Shown in pieces: positions 15,969 through 26,193 of a stretch of 64,000 nt of DNA. The position numbers and the translations under genes are program-made. The DNA comes from an uncultured Saccharospirillaceae bacterium. GTDB lineage: Bacteria; Pseudomonadota; Gammaproteobacteria; Pseudomonadales; Oceanobacteraceae. The DNA lies in contig CANNFT010000004.1 of the NCBI GenBank assembly GCA_947503895.1, positions 425,329-489,328 on the forward strand. The letters are read 5' to 3'. Positions within the stretch are counted from its first letter, which is position 1. Every line of letters begins with the position of its first letter. The notes beneath the pieces are model-generated. The model was not told the origin of the DNA. It did not search any database and worked only from the letters and a program-made list of their open reading frames with translations.

Positions 15969-17676
15969 GTTCCTGTCCTAAAATCAATAGGTCCTGGTTG
16001 GTTCTAGGTTTGAGTTTCGACTTTCTTTCGCTCATTGGGCCAACAGAACGAGAAAGCAATATCGGAAAGAAGTCCGTTTAATACAATTTATTCTCGGTAT
16101 GATGACGAAATTGTGCTAAGTATTGACGAATATGTGCTAAATGGTGATGGTTGTGTACTGGTATATTGCTAATTGATTGGATTGTTAATAGTTTTGTTTG
16201 ATTGTTTTGCTTTATGTGGGTTAGGTGTAAGTTGATTTATTAGTTTGTGTTTGATTTAACGTAGCAGTATTGTTCAAACCGCAGAACGTTAATTTCCAGT
16301 TTTTCTCTGACTATCGTTATTGCTATGTGCTTCCCAGAAGCTAACACAGCACGTATCTTGTAGTTATATGTGAGTTGAAAAAGGATTTCTTGGCTAATGC
16401 ATGATGAATATTTTTTTCATCTTCTTGATGGGGAAGTCGTCCATTCAATGTCAGTCCATAATGAACATATAGAAAGCGTCTGGATGCATTTAAGTACAAA
16501 GAGCGTGATAGCTTTCCATAATGACGAAACAGTGATATGGGATGCATGACACTTCAGGGTTATTGGAATAAATAGCAGGTGAGTGCTTGTTAATTTTATA
16601 ACACCGATCAATGTGACTAGAGCTTAGAGTTTAATAGATCAGACTTTCTGACATCATTGGCTGTCACTAATGAAGGTTAGTGGATATCTAAGCTAGTGAA
16701 GATCATGAAGTTGTCTTTGCTTCCTAATGTTGAAATTAGAGTATCTTCTTACGAGCACTGATTACTCGTATCGTTGTAAGCCGCTTTACTCATTATTGCG
16801 ACACAATTTTTAGTTACTGCTACAGAGAAGTCAACGTTTTCCTCGTAGGTTTTGAGATCGCTCGTGCATTTGACGTTTTTCAATAGACGGCTTTCATGAA
16901 TGACTGCTTAAGAATAACGAAAGTCGGGTTTGCTAAGCTAAAATTAAAAGGACTAACATATCAATCATCTGTTCAAACAAATGTTGGAGTCTATGCTCAC
17001 ATCAACTTGGTTGAAAATTGAGTCATTACCATAGATTGGTATTAGTTTCTTGCAAGCTGACTAAGTCTTTACGATCTCACCATTTGTTTAAGTTCCGTTC
17101 ATCCCAGTATCGCTTCTGCTTTTGAGGTTTTAGGTTAATCTAAAGAACTACATGACCCAATTAGAAAAAGTGAAGCATTTATTTCAAGGTGTGTATAGGC
17201 TCCTGTTCCTTACCCATGCTTGTAGTTTCATATGCATCTGTGCCAGTGCTAAAATTAAAAACCTCATAGCCGCGTGATACACTATTCTCTCTCTTAAGAC
17301 TGCGTGATTTCTTGAGGGGAAATTTAAGATTACTTGTCTATAGAGCTTGTTTCTGCTCATCAAGTTATATAGGCTTTTGGCCTGGTTTATTTGCTTGCGT
17401 GCATGCGATAGGGGCTGTGCGACCCAGTTAGAAATTTCTTAATCAGTCCACACCTCTCGATGACGAAATCAAACGCATACCTTGAGCGCTTAAGCGTATG
17501 AATAGTTTAGTGACTCGCTGAAAACGGGAACGTGTTGGTGCGTTAAGTTTTGAATCATATTATCAATTGTTTATGGTTTTGCAATCAATAATGAATACGC
17601 TAAGCCAGTAGTCGCACGGTGCTGTCATTGGCTGCTTAGTAGCTAATGGGCGCCCCACTAATAATAGGTTATTTTA
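15969..17676. other. 1.7-kb stretch without a recognisable gene
   Basis: Apart from the 21-base repeats near its left end, I see no gene here. Both strands are broken by frequent stops; the minus-strand frames at 16341 and 16417 are short and overlap each other in different frames. No tRNA-like cloverleaf or rho-independent terminator stands out. It is probably decayed mobile or phage DNA at the right border of the accessory region. Confidence 0.5.
16103..16165. promoter_or_regulatory. Three tandem 21-base repeats (iteron-like)
   Basis: Units start at 16103, 16124 and 16145. The first two share TGACGAAwwTGTGCTAA; the third is degenerate (TGATGGTTGTGTACTGG). The exact 21-base period equals two helical turns and puts the units on one face of the DNA. 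They lie upstream of the minus-strand pair ending at 15968, so they are probably operator sites. Confidence 0.55.
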
Positions 17677-18393
17677 ATGATTAAACCCTTTCGAATCCTT
17701 GCCATTTTATCATTAGGAGCATTGATTCATGGCTGTGCGACAACCGTCACGCCAGAATCATCCGTATCACCTACAGCAGGTTCAGCAACAACAGATTCAG
17801 CCAAAAATGAACCGACATACTATATATACTTGGCAGGGCCAGAGGTTTTTTTACCTGATCCGATTGGTGCTGGGGCTTCGAAAAAATCGACCATAGAACA
17901 ATTGAACAAAGCAAATAACTGGCCTTTCAAATTGGTCGGTTTGTATCCTATGGATAATGAAATAGAAGACTTTGCGCCTGACTATAAAACAGGGATTAAA
18001 ATTTACCATGCCAATATAGCGTTAATGGAGCAAGCTCACTTCGTGGTCGCTAATATGGTTCGATTTAGAGGCCCAAGTATGGATGTTGGGACAGCATTCG
18101 AAATGGGTTACATGGCGAGTGCTCGAAAACCTGTATTCGCCTATTACGATGCCCAACCTTTTTATGGTAAGGCAGAGCAGCCTAGTTTATACGTCGATCG
18201 AGTCGCCCAATTCTATCCCGTTTCTGAAGATAAAGAAGGCGTCGATATTCATGGTCAAAGCATTGAGAATTTCAAGATGGAAGATAACTTAATGATGATT
18301 GGCTCGCTTGATGAGGGTAAAATCAGCAGCAGTTTTGAAGAAGCTATTTTGAAAATTGCAGAAAAGATTAAGCAAAATAAAATGAGCAAGTAA
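17677..18393 (+). CDS. Lipoprotein with nucleoside 2-deoxyribosyltransferase-like domain
   Basis: A 238-residue protein from ATG 17677. A signal peptide ends in LIHGC, so Cys20 should be lipidated. A Ser/Thr/Ala-rich linker follows. From about residue 47 the protein fits the nucleoside 2-deoxyribosyltransferase family: YYIYLAGPEVFLPD, a DNEIEDFAPDYKTGIKIY block, ANIALMEQAHFVVANM, and DVGTAFEMGYM, where the family's catalytic Glu lies. This family normally works in the cytoplasm on deoxynucleosides, so an exported, membrane-tethered form is unusual. The gene stands alone between a gene-free stretch and a stem-loop. Confidence 0.78.
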   Translation: MIKPFRILAILSLGALIHGCATTVTPESSVSPTAGSATTDSAKNEPTYYIYLAGPEVFLPDPIGAGASKKSTIEQLNKANNWPFKLVGLYPMDNEIEDFAPDYKTGIKIYHANIALMEQAHFVVANMVRFRGPSMDVGTAFEMGYMASARKPVFAYYDAQPFYGKAEQPSLYVDRVAQFYPVSEDKEGVDIHGQSIENFKMEDNLMMIGSLDEGKISSSFEEAILKIAEKIKQNKMSK

Positions 18394-18461
18394 CACTGGA
18401 TTCAACTATTCAGTGTCATGCCAATTTATTCAAATGCTTGATGTTTTACCTTGCCTTACTA

Positions 18462-18491
18462 CCACAGAGACAAATCAGCACTTCTCTGTGG
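18462..18491. terminator. Stem-loop after the lipoprotein gene
   Basis: CCACAGAGA (18462-18470) and TCTCTGTGG (18483-18491) form a perfect 9-base stem with a 12-base loop, followed by a T-rich stretch. It probably ends transcription of the lipoprotein gene. Confidence 0.6.
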
Positions 18492-18646
18492 TCATCTTAT
18501 CTTTAATCATCATTTCTCATGGATAGCTGCAGCGTATACAGCTCAGTACATTGATACGTGTCCGAACCTTTCTTATACGATGACTCAGCGGATAATCCCA
18601 TGTACGGTCAATAGAAAAACTTATTGCCATGCACAATGTTTTTTTA

Positions 18647-19660
18647 TTAAAGATGGCTTGGGTTCAGCGCGTATCGCCCGCGCTCTAAGTGTAAAGCTTG
18701 TTCTACGTCATCGGCTGATTTTAGCTTTTTAACCGATTCAAAGAATATTTCCCCCTCTTTATGTGTAGATTTTAGGAAGGATAGCCATTGTTTGATTCTC
18801 GATGGGCAATATTTGGCATTACCTTCATGCTTGGTCATTACCAATAAATTTTGTAGCAAGTCGAGCGCATCACGCCAAGACATATCATTAGGAGTGGTCA
18901 ATGCAGGTTCTGGTGGTGTCTCGGATGATGCTCTGAGTGGCTGCATGTTTTTAATCTTAAAGGCCAAATCAGGTTGAGCGACCGCAGACCTTCCTATCAT
19001 GACGTCAGAGCAACCACTGATCGCACGACAGCGAGCGTATTCAGCGGGTGACGTGATATCTCCGTTCGCCACGACATTGATTGACACAGACTCTCTGATG
19101 CGCCCGATCCATTCCCAATGTGCTGGGGGGCGATAGCCCTCAACTTTGGTCCGCGCATGTACGCATAGCTCCTGAACACCCGCCGTCTCGATGGCTTTCG
19201 CATTATCAATCGCGAGTGACTTGTCCTCAAACCCTAAGCGCATCTTAGCGGTGAGCGGAACGTGCGAAGGCAGTGCGCGGCGTATGGTGGTTAATATTTG
19301 ATGAATCGTTTCGGGTTCTTTTAGCAGTACGGCGCCGCCCTTACTGTTATTAACCGTTTTGGAAGGGCAACCGAAATTCACATCAATGACAGGAGCGCCT
19401 AAGCCCGCTGCGCGACAAGCATTCTCTGCCATTGCATTAGGGTCGCTGCCGAGTAGCTGCAAGTGGACAGGGGTGCCGGATGGCGTTCTCCAGCCGTTCG
19501 CGGCCTCAGGGCAAACACGGTAAAACACACGCTCTGGCATAAGTTGATCTACGACGCGCATAAATTCGGTTACACAATGATCAAATCCGCCTGATCGTGT
19601 GAGTAACGTTCGCATATGCACATCAATCAAGCCTTCCATGGGCGCAAGAATTAATTTCAT
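18647..19660 (-). CDS. dusC: tRNA-dihydrouridine(16) synthase DusC
   Basis: I choose ATG 19660, which opens directly into MKLILAPMEG, the FMN-binding start of the Dus family; the longer frame from 19726 adds 22 unrelated residues. The product has 337 residues. CITEFxRVVDQL-like (CVTEFMRVVDQLMPERVF), RTPSGTPVHLQLLG, the catalytic-Cys motif NFGCPSKTVNNSKGG, KMRLGFED, CVHARTKVEGY, VVANGDI and DVMIGRSA identify the DusC subgroup. It reduces U16 in tRNA using FMN and NADPH. It is a single gene on the minus strand, divergent from the oad operon. Confidence 0.9.
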   Translation of the reverse strand: MKLILAPMEGLIDVHMRTLLTRSGGFDHCVTEFMRVVDQLMPERVFYRVCPEAANGWRTPSGTPVHLQLLGSDPNAMAENACRAAGLGAPVIDVNFGCPSKTVNNSKGGAVLLKEPETIHQILTTIRRALPSHVPLTAKMRLGFEDKSLAIDNAKAIETAGVQELCVHARTKVEGYRPPAHWEWIGRIRESVSINVVANGDITSPAEYARCRAISGCSDVMIGRSAVAQPDLAFKIKNMQPLRASSETPPEPALTTPNDMSWRDALDLLQNLLVMTKHEGNAKYCPSRIKQWLSFLKSTHKEGEIFFESVKKLKSADDVEQALHLERGRYALNPSHL

Positions 19661-19907
19661 AAATAGTGGGAATAAGCCAAAAAAATAGCGGCGCATTTTA
19701 GCAGATAAAATACGGTTTTTGCGCAAGAAATCAGGAGTTTAGCCGTTTGCCTACATTGCTCTCATTACTGAATTACAGTAAATTAGCGCGAGTTTTTATT
19801 AAATTGATTGAAATCTAGTCAGTTTGATGTGTTTGGGTATCGGCATGGGCCGGTATTTCAAATGAAATAAAAGCAGTTCCGTTAGAACTAAAATAGGAGT
19901 GGATGCA

Positions 19908-20147
19908 ATGTCCCAATTGATGTCTGACGGCCTGGGCCTTATGGGCTTTGGAATGGGCACGGTATTTTTATTTTTGATCGTGCTTATTTTTGCCACCACC
20001 ATAATGTCGAAGTTGGTCGTAAAGTTTGCGCCGGAAGCGGTCCCCGCTCCTGCTAAACCACGTACCGCACCTTCACCGGGCGTCGATCCACAGCTGTTAA
20101 AAGTGTTGGCTGCGGCAGTAAAAGAGCATCGATCTCGTCGTAAATAA
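19908..20147 (+). CDS. oadG: Oxaloacetate decarboxylase gamma chain
   Basis: ATG 19908 has AGGAG eight bases upstream; the GTG at 19899 overlaps that site and is unlikely. The product is 79 residues: one membrane helix (GTVFLFLIVLIFATTIMSKLV), then a Pro/Ala-rich linker and a basic end. OadG joins the alpha and beta subunits and helps assembly. It is the first gene of the oadGAB operon, with 54 bases to oadA. Confidence 0.88.
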   Translation: MSQLMSDGLGLMGFGMGTVFLFLIVLIFATTIMSKLVVKFAPEAVPAPAKPRTAPSPGVDPQLLKVLAAAVKEHRSRRK

Positions 20148-20201
20148 GATCGAAGCAAAGCCACCAGTCTGAACAACGAAATTCTACACAAGGCCATTCA
20201 C

Positions 20202-21977
20202 ATGACCGATAACAAAAAACCTCTAGGCATTACTGACGTCGTATTGCGCGATGCTCACCAATCTCTATTCGCTACCCGTATGCGTATTGACGACATGCTT
20301 CCCATTGCGGAGAAGTTGGATCAAGTAGGCTACTGGTCATTAGAATCTTGGGGTGGTGCGACATTTGACTCCTGCATTCGCTTCTTGGGCGAAGATCCAT
20401 GGGATCGCATTCGTGAATTCAAGAAAGCGATGCCTAAAACCAAGCATCAAATGTTGCTACGTGGCCAAAATCTATTAGGTTATCGCCATTATGCCGATGA
20501 CGTTGTAGAGAAATTCGTTGAACGTGCTGCGACCAATGGCGTTGATGTTTTCCGTGTTTTCGATGCGATGAACGACCCTCGCAACCTGCAAACAGCTATT
20601 AAAGCGGTTAAAGCGAACGGCAAGCATGCTCAAGGCACTCTGTCTTATACCACTTCTCCTGTGCACGGCATGGAAGCATGGTTGAGTCTAGCCAAGCAAA
20701 TTGAAGACCTTGGTGCCGACTCGATTGCCATTAAAGATATGGCTGGCATCATCAACCCGTATGAAGTGTTTGAGTTAGTATCCCGCCTTAAGAAAGAAAC
20801 CAGCCTAGAAGTTCAATTACATTGCCATGCTACGGCCGGTATGTCCGATATGGCGATATTAAAAGCCATCGAAGCGGGTGTTGACCGTGTTGATACGGCG
20901 ATCTCGTCTATGTCTGGCACCTATGGTCACTCTGCCACCGAAACAGTGGTTGCAGCATTGAAGGGCACTGACCGCGATACGGGTCTAGATCTACTGCTAC
21001 TTGAAGAGATTTCTGCTTACTTCCGTGATGTTCGTAAGAAATACGCTAAATTCGAAGGTGCATTGCGCGGTACGGATTCTCGCATCCTAGTGGCGCAAGT
21101 TCCGGGTGGCATGCTGACCAACATGGAAAACCAACTGCGTGAGCAGGGCGCTTCTGACAAGTTCGATGAAGTTCTAAAAGAAATCCCTCGTGTGCGTGAA
21201 GACTTAGGTCATATCCCACTGGTTACACCTACTTCTCAAATTGTTGGCACACAAGCAGTGTTAAACGTTTTGACCGGTGAGCGCTACAAGTCAATCTCAA
21301 AAGAAACTCAAGGCATCCTGAAAGGCGAATACGGCGCAGCTCCTGCTCCAATGAACGCTGAGCTGCAGGCCCGCGTATTAGATGGCGCAGAAGCGATTAC
21401 TTGTCGTCCGGCTGACCTGATCGACAACGAAATGGACAAGATCATTGCTGACGTTGATAAGCTTGCAGCAGATAAAGGCTTCAAGTTAGCCGCTGAGAAA
21501 ATAGACGACGCTCTGACTTATGCTTTGTTCCCTCAAGTTGCGCCTAAGTTCCTAGAAAACCGTGGCAACCCTGATGCATTTGAACCTGCTCCAAAAGGCG
21601 CGGCAGAAGATACATTCACAGTGAATGTTGATGGCAACGAATACGTTGTTCGCGTTGACGACGGTGGGGATGTTAAAGAATTGGCTCCAGTGAATGGTGC
21701 ACCTCTGAGCTTTGGTGGCACAGCTGCTCCAGCAGCCGGTGCAGCTCCAGTAGCAGCGGGCGGTGGCGAGCCAATGCTTGCACCACTTGCAGGTAATATC
21801 TGGAAGGTTCAAGTTCAACCTGGTGACCAAGTAGCTGAAGGCGATGTCGTTCTGATCTTAGAAGCGATGAAAATGGAAACCGAAGTACGTGCCGCTAAAT
21901 CCGGTACAGTCGGCACAGTGAGCGTCAAAGAAGGCGATTCCGTTGCTGTTGGCGATACGCTACTAACGATCGCTTAA
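20202..21977 (+). CDS. oadA: Oxaloacetate decarboxylase alpha chain (biotin-carrying)
   Basis: A 591-residue cytoplasmic subunit from ATG 20202. It opens with [19 protein letters not shown], typical of the carboxyltransferase TIM barrel, and includes the metal-site regions IKDMAGII and [16 protein letters not shown] Pro/Ala/Gly linker near residues 500-525 leads to the biotinyl domain with EAMKMETEV; Lys557 carries biotin. It moves the carboxyl group of oxaloacetate to biotin, and OadB then releases CO2 while exporting sodium. It lies 11 bases before oadB. Confidence 0.95.
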   Translation: MTDNKKPLGITDVVLRDAHQSLFATRMRIDDMLPIAEKLDQVGYWSLESWGGATFDSCIRFLGEDPWDRIREFKKAMPKTKHQMLLRGQNLLGYRHYADDVVEKFVERAATNGVDVFRVFDAMNDPRNLQTAIKAVKANGKHAQGTLSYTTSPVHGMEAWLSLAKQIEDLGADSIAIKDMAGIINPYEVFELVSRLKKETSLEVQLHCHATAGMSDMAILKAIEAGVDRVDTAISSMSGTYGHSATETVVAALKGTDRDTGLDLLLLEEISAYFRDVRKKYAKFEGALRGTDSRILVAQVPGGMLTNMENQLREQGASDKFDEVLKEIPRVREDLGHIPLVTPTSQIVGTQAVLNVLTGERYKSISKETQGILKGEYGAAPAPMNAELQARVLDGAEAITCRPADLIDNEMDKIIADVDKLAADKGFKLAAEKIDDALTYALFPQVAPKFLENRGNPDAFEPAPKGAAEDTFTVNVDGNEYVVRVDDGGDVKELAPVNGAPLSFGGTAAPAAGAAPVAAGGGEPMLAPLAGNIWKVQVQPGDQVAEGDVVLILEAMKMETEVRAAKSGTVGTVSVKEGDSVAVGDTLLTIA

Positions 21978-21988
21978 GGGGACTGTCG

Positions 21989-23290
21989 ATGGAAACTTTA
22001 CTTAAATTTTGGCATGACACTGGTATCTACGCGATGGAGCCAGGTCAATTTGCCATGATGGTTGTCGCCTTTGTGATGCTATATCTAGCTATCAGAAAAG
22101 GCTTTGAGCCTCTGTTATTACTACCCATAGCGGTGGGTACGTTATTGGTGAACATTCCAGGTGCTGGTTTAGGTTGGTCGGCTGCAGAGCAAGCCATCCG
22201 TACCGGTAGTCCTGAAGTCGTTGATCAATTCCGTGCATTATTCGGACTAGCGGCCAATGCTGATACTGCGGCCCTGTTAGATGCTTACCATCAAGCTGGC
22301 ACAATTCTATACAAGCAAGCCGTTGCACTCGGTGGCAGTCTAGGTTTTGACAACGGAATGTTGTACACCTTTTACTCTATGACAATTGCCAGTGGTGTTG
22401 CGCCATTGCTTATTTTCATGGGTGTAGGCGCGATGACCGACTTCGGACCTCTACTTGCCAACCCTAAAACCTTGTTACTCGGCGCAGCTGCTCAATTCGG
22501 TATCTTCGGTACGGTACTGGGCGCTGTGTTGCTCACGCACTTCGGCATTATGGACTTCTCTGTTCAGCAAGCCGCAGCGATCGGTATCATTGGTGGTGCA
22601 GACGGCCCAACTTCAATCTTTATTGCATCGAAGCTTGCGCCTGAACTTCTGGGTGCCATTGCGGTAGCAGCGTATTCATACATGGCGTTGGTTCCAATGA
22701 TCCAGCCACCCATTATGAAAGCGCTGACGACAGAAGCTGAGCGCTCAATTAAGATGGAACAGCTACGCTCAGTATCTAAGCTTGAGAAGATCTTGTTCCC
22801 GCTAGCCGTATTGGTATTGGTCGCTTTGATTCTGCCATCTGCAGCGCCACTATTGGGTATGTTCTGCTTTGGTAACCTGATGAAAGAGTCTGGCGTGGTA
22901 GAGCGTCTAAGTGATACGTCTCAAAATGCATTAATTAACGTCGTCACCATCTTCCTTGGGTTGTCTGTGGGTTACAAAATGAGCTCTGATGCTTTCTTGA
23001 ACCTAGACACCATCGCAATCATCGCACTGGGTCTTGCTGCTTTCTGTGTTGGTACAGCAGCAGGTGTCTTGATGGCTAAGTTGATGAACGTATTTGTTAA
23101 AACACCGATTAATCCACTCATTGGCTCAGCAGGTGTTTCGGCTGTACCGATGGCGGCGCGTGTATCAAACAAAGTGGGTTTAGAGGCTAACTCTCAAAAC
23201 TTCTTGTTAATGCATGCAATGGGACCAAACGTAGCCGGTGTAATCGGTTCTGCGGTAGCGGCAGGTGTTATGCTGAGCTACCTTGGCTAA
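21989..23290 (+). CDS. oadB: Oxaloacetate decarboxylase beta chain (sodium pump)
   Basis: A 433-residue membrane protein from ATG 21989 with AAGGGG upstream. It has about nine to eleven hydrophobic segments. [16 protein letters not shown] and the sodium-site region [21 protein letters not shown] are family hallmarks, as is the end [31 protein letters not shown], here conserved. It decarboxylates carboxybiotin on OadA and pumps sodium out, so the cell can couple oxaloacetate breakdown to a sodium gradient, as expected in a marine bacterium. Confidence 0.95.
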   Translation: METLLKFWHDTGIYAMEPGQFAMMVVAFVMLYLAIRKGFEPLLLLPIAVGTLLVNIPGAGLGWSAAEQAIRTGSPEVVDQFRALFGLAANADTAALLDAYHQAGTILYKQAVALGGSLGFDNGMLYTFYSMTIASGVAPLLIFMGVGAMTDFGPLLANPKTLLLGAAAQFGIFGTVLGAVLLTHFGIMDFSVQQAAAIGIIGGADGPTSIFIASKLAPELLGAIAVAAYSYMALVPMIQPPIMKALTTEAERSIKMEQLRSVSKLEKILFPLAVLVLVALILPSAAPLLGMFCFGNLMKESGVVERLSDTSQNALINVVTIFLGLSVGYKMSSDAFLNLDTIAIIALGLAAFCVGTAAGVLMAKLMNVFVKTPINPLIGSAGVSAVPMAARVSNKVGLEANSQNFLLMHAMGPNVAGVIGSAVAAGVMLSYLG

Positions 23291-23341
23291 CCCTCAAACC
23301 AGAGGCTGTTCTGAGCCACTGGTTGCTGATCACCCCCCATT

Positions 23342-23370
23342 AAGCTCTATGAAATTTATTCATAGAGCTT
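23342..23370. repeat. 12-base perfect inverted repeat after oadB
   Basis: AAGCTCTATGAA and TTCATAGAGCTT around a five-base loop (ATTTA). It lies just before the T-tract terminator and may stabilise the 3' end of the oad mRNA. Confidence 0.6.
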
Positions 23371-23376
23371 AAACCT

Positions 23377-23418
23377 AAAAAACCGCGACTGAATATCATC
23401 AGGTTGCGGTTTTTTTAT
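23377..23418 (+). terminator. Rho-independent terminator of oadGAB
   Basis: AAAAAACCGC pairs with GCGGTTTTTT across a loop containing GAATATCATC, with a further short CTGA/CAGG-type pairing, and ends in a T-run. The A-tract on the left could make it work in both directions. Confidence 0.85.
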
Positions 23419-23809
23419 TTATGCTTTGTCAAATCCCCTTTATTGCTTCTCTGAGCAGCGACCCCCTTAAGCCCAAAGACACCCACATACTTATAATTTG
23501 GTGTTGATTTAGCGTGATAGCACTAAATGCAATTTGAATAGCAGCCGACTCGTCATGTTAGAAATGAACACTCGGCGTATCGTGTGAGGGTGTCGTATTT
23601 GGCACAGCTTTATCCAAAATGTGCCTGCAATGTGGAATTTGGGATTTGAAAAGTCTATGGTTTATCAGGTAAACATTAGGCGATTATACTTCGAATTACC
23701 TACACGAAAATCCTAACAAAAATTTCATATTTTTCTACTTGAGTCTTCGCAGAGTATTGATTGGCTATAGTCATTAATATCGCATCAATGAGCAATGTAG
23801 GAGGGCAGT
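23419..23809. other. Gap upstream of the metalloprotease gene
   Basis: Nothing recognisable apart from a GGAGGG-type ribosome-binding site just before 23810. It presumably holds the protease promoter; no clear sigma-70 pair with standard spacing was found. Confidence 0.4.
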
Positions 23810-25120
23810 ATGAAAAAGGTTCTGTCGGCTCGAATAAGACAAGTCTCTATCGTATTTCTCTGTGGTCTATTTTCTAGTCTTTCATTCTCTGAAGTGATGA
23901 CAGGCACACTGGATATAGTCATTGAAGATTATTTTTTGGAAGAGCGCTCGAAAACAGAATATTACTTGACGACGACTGAGGCCCGTCGCTTTAGGCTAGC
24001 ACTTCCTAAAACACTGGCGACTCAAGAATTTATACGTGGCATGGCTGTAACGATAGAGGGGACAGTTCGAGGTCACCCGTCAGGTAAAGTCTCTAGCAGT
24101 CTTCAGGTGATCGACGTTATCTCTGTTCATCGTGTTTTTAGTGAAAGCCGTCAGATAAAAAAACATAACTCCGCGAACGAAAACAGAAAATTGGTTACCT
24201 TTCTTGTGAGTTTTCGAGATAAAGCAATCGATCTTTTCACGAATGTTGATAAAGCTGACGTCGATTTATTTACGGGTGTTAAGTCCGTCAATAACTTGGT
24301 ATGGAAAAGCTCATTCGAGCAACTTAAGTTTGAACGGGATGTTGATAATGACGGAATGGCCGATATATTTGAAATATATTTAGACTATGACATTGGTGAT
24401 ACCTGCGATGCATATCAATGGGCAAGAGATACAGAGCAAGCCGCCGCGAATTTGGGTGTCGACATCAGTCTTTATCAGCATCGACTATTTTTAGTTCCCG
24501 AAAGTATTGGTTGTGGGTGGGGAGGTATTGCAAACGTAGGATGCCAAAACTATTGTCGTGCATGGGTGAGATGGCATAAGTCTCCGTTTATTTATGCCCA
24601 TGAATTAGGTCATAACTTGGATTTTCAACACGCAGGTGTCGATTTTAATAACGATGGTGTTATCGAAAACGAATATGGAGATCAGTCGGGGATCATGGGT
24701 GCAGGGCAATGGTATCCACATGAAATCAATGCGCCGCACAGAATACAAAAACATTGGTATGACACCGTTCCCAATATTGTAAAAGAAGTGAGCTCTACAT
24801 CCGTTGAGACGCTAACCGCAATGCAAAAAGGGCCTTTCTTAGATGATCCGAATGTACAGCTACTGACTATTCCGATCCCAAATAACAATGAAAAGTATTA
24901 CGTCACCTATCATCTTCCATATTACAGTCCGTTTGGTGTAGAGCGAAAATATGCTCATTATGTGCTGGTGCATCGATACAGTACTGGGAAAACGAAAACC
25001 CGATTAGTGGCGGTGTTAGGCCCTGGAGAGATACTCTCTGACCTGAGTAATCAAATTTATATTGAGGTGTTATCCAATGACTTTTTAAGCGCGGATGTGC
25101 AGGTGACTATAGGGCAGTAG
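23810..25120 (+). CDS. Secreted M11 (gametolysin)-like metalloprotease
   Basis: A 436-residue protein from ATG 23810 with GGAGGG upstream. A signal peptide covers about residues 1-28 (VSIVFLCGLFSSLSFS). An N-terminal beta-rich region precedes a DVDNDGMAD stretch like a calcium loop. The zinc motif HELGHNLDFQH is at 264-274, and the Met-turn GIMG (Met296) and NAPHRIQ follow, as in peptidase family M11. The usual Gly of the HExxHxxGxxH motif is Asp here, which is odd but leaves all three His and the Glu intact. It probably degrades extracellular proteins or glycoproteins. It is a single gene. Confidence 0.78.
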   Translation: MKKVLSARIRQVSIVFLCGLFSSLSFSEVMTGTLDIVIEDYFLEERSKTEYYLTTTEARRFRLALPKTLATQEFIRGMAVTIEGTVRGHPSGKVSSSLQVIDVISVHRVFSESRQIKKHNSANENRKLVTFLVSFRDKAIDLFTNVDKADVDLFTGVKSVNNLVWKSSFEQLKFERDVDNDGMADIFEIYLDYDIGDTCDAYQWARDTEQAAANLGVDISLYQHRLFLVPESIGCGWGGIANVGCQNYCRAWVRWHKSPFIYAHELGHNLDFQHAGVDFNNDGVIENEYGDQSGIMGAGQWYPHEINAPHRIQKHWYDTVPNIVKEVSSTSVETLTAMQKGPFLDDPNVQLLTIPIPNNNEKYYVTYHLPYYSPFGVERKYAHYVLVHRYSTGKTKTRLVAVLGPGEILSDLSNQIYIEVLSNDFLSADVQVTIGQ

Positions 25121-25460
25121 GAAATCGACTCTTGAATGGCGCCATTGGAATTAACTAACCTGCAGTAATATGCCTTAGATTGAATTTGAACGGTAAATAG
25201 TTAGCGAGCGTTTTTTCTATGCACGCAGGTCGGATTTTAGCGTAACCATAAATGTTTAAGATTTATTTTTTAATTCTCCTTTGGGCTAAAGTCTGGCCTA
25301 TAGTAGTGCTTTGCTTGTCGACAGGAGCTAGGATGCTAATAGGCACTTGACTAATACCTCGCTTGATTAATCATCACGGCCAAGTCATTTCTAACGAAAT
25401 AGTGAGCTTTGCAGCATAGTCTGTAGTGATATTCGAAGCTTTCATGTGTATTACTGATTT
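25121..25460. other. Gap between convergent protease and LysE genes
   Basis: No gene and no strong terminator hairpin was found in these 340 bases, although both flanking genes end here. Confidence 0.4.
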
Positions 25461-26081
25461 TTAGGCTTTTAATGCGACATAACTGCCTATGATCACCAAT
25501 ATACCGCCAGCAAAATAGTTACTTTTTTCTGCGTATTTGGACTGAAGTAAGTGCCTAGAAAGTTTAGCGCCAAAAACTGCATACGCCACTTTGACACTGC
25601 CGACGCTTAATGCAGTGATCGCGAAAATAGTGGTGATTATTTGTGCATTGATGGTTGATGAACCGATAAACATTGGGAAAATACTGGCGTAGAAAAAAAT
25701 GGCCTTTACATCACCTAGTGTAAGAAAAAGTCCAGCAAATAAGCTAGTGAATAAACCTTTAGATTTTTCCGGCCCAGTTGATGCTAACGTTACATTTATT
25801 TTTGATGTTAGGAGCTTGAATCCTAGATAGATGAGGTATATGCCGCCTATGATTTTTGCAAGCGTGAATAAACTCCCAAGAGTTTCGGCTATCACGAACA
25901 AACCAAGCATCGCGGTTGCGACAAAAATTAGGTCCCCTAGAACAATACCAATAGCCACAGCAATCCCACTCGCGGTTCCTAATGTCGCTGCACGAACAAT
26001 GACTAATGCAACGCTAGAGCTTGGTAGTGCTGAAAGCGCAACCATGATTCCGGAAAAAATAATGACATCAAATGGGCTCAT
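25461..26081 (-). CDS. LysE/RhtB-family exporter
   Basis: A 206-residue inner-membrane protein from ATG 26081 with six hydrophobic segments. The first contains ALSALPSSSVALVIVRAATLG, the family's substrate-path motif region; GIVLGDLIFVATAMLGL, IIGGIYLIYLGFKLL and FLTLGDVKAIFFYASIFPMF are also typical. Members export amino acids or similar small molecules using the proton gradient; the substrate cannot be told from sequence. The next gene on the minus strand is 112 bases upstream and may be separately transcribed. Confidence 0.85.
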   Translation of the reverse strand: MSPFDVIIFSGIMVALSALPSSSVALVIVRAATLGTASGIAVAIGIVLGDLIFVATAMLGLFVIAETLGSLFTLAKIIGGIYLIYLGFKLLTSKINVTLASTGPEKSKGLFTSLFAGLFLTLGDVKAIFFYASIFPMFIGSSTINAQIITTIFAITALSVGSVKVAYAVFGAKLSRHLLQSKYAEKSNYFAGGILVIIGSYVALKA

Positions 26082-26193
26082 ATCATGGAGAACCTAATCT
26101 TAATGCCTAGCACCTTACTTAAAGGAGAAATGCAAGAGGGATTTAATTGTTTGCCAATATAGAAAATTATTGGTTTTTGTTAATGATTAAGCA

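Noticed and set aside
16103..16165. Short CRISPR-like array
   Set aside because: The 21-base units are directly adjacent with no spacers, the third is degenerate, and there are no cas genes.
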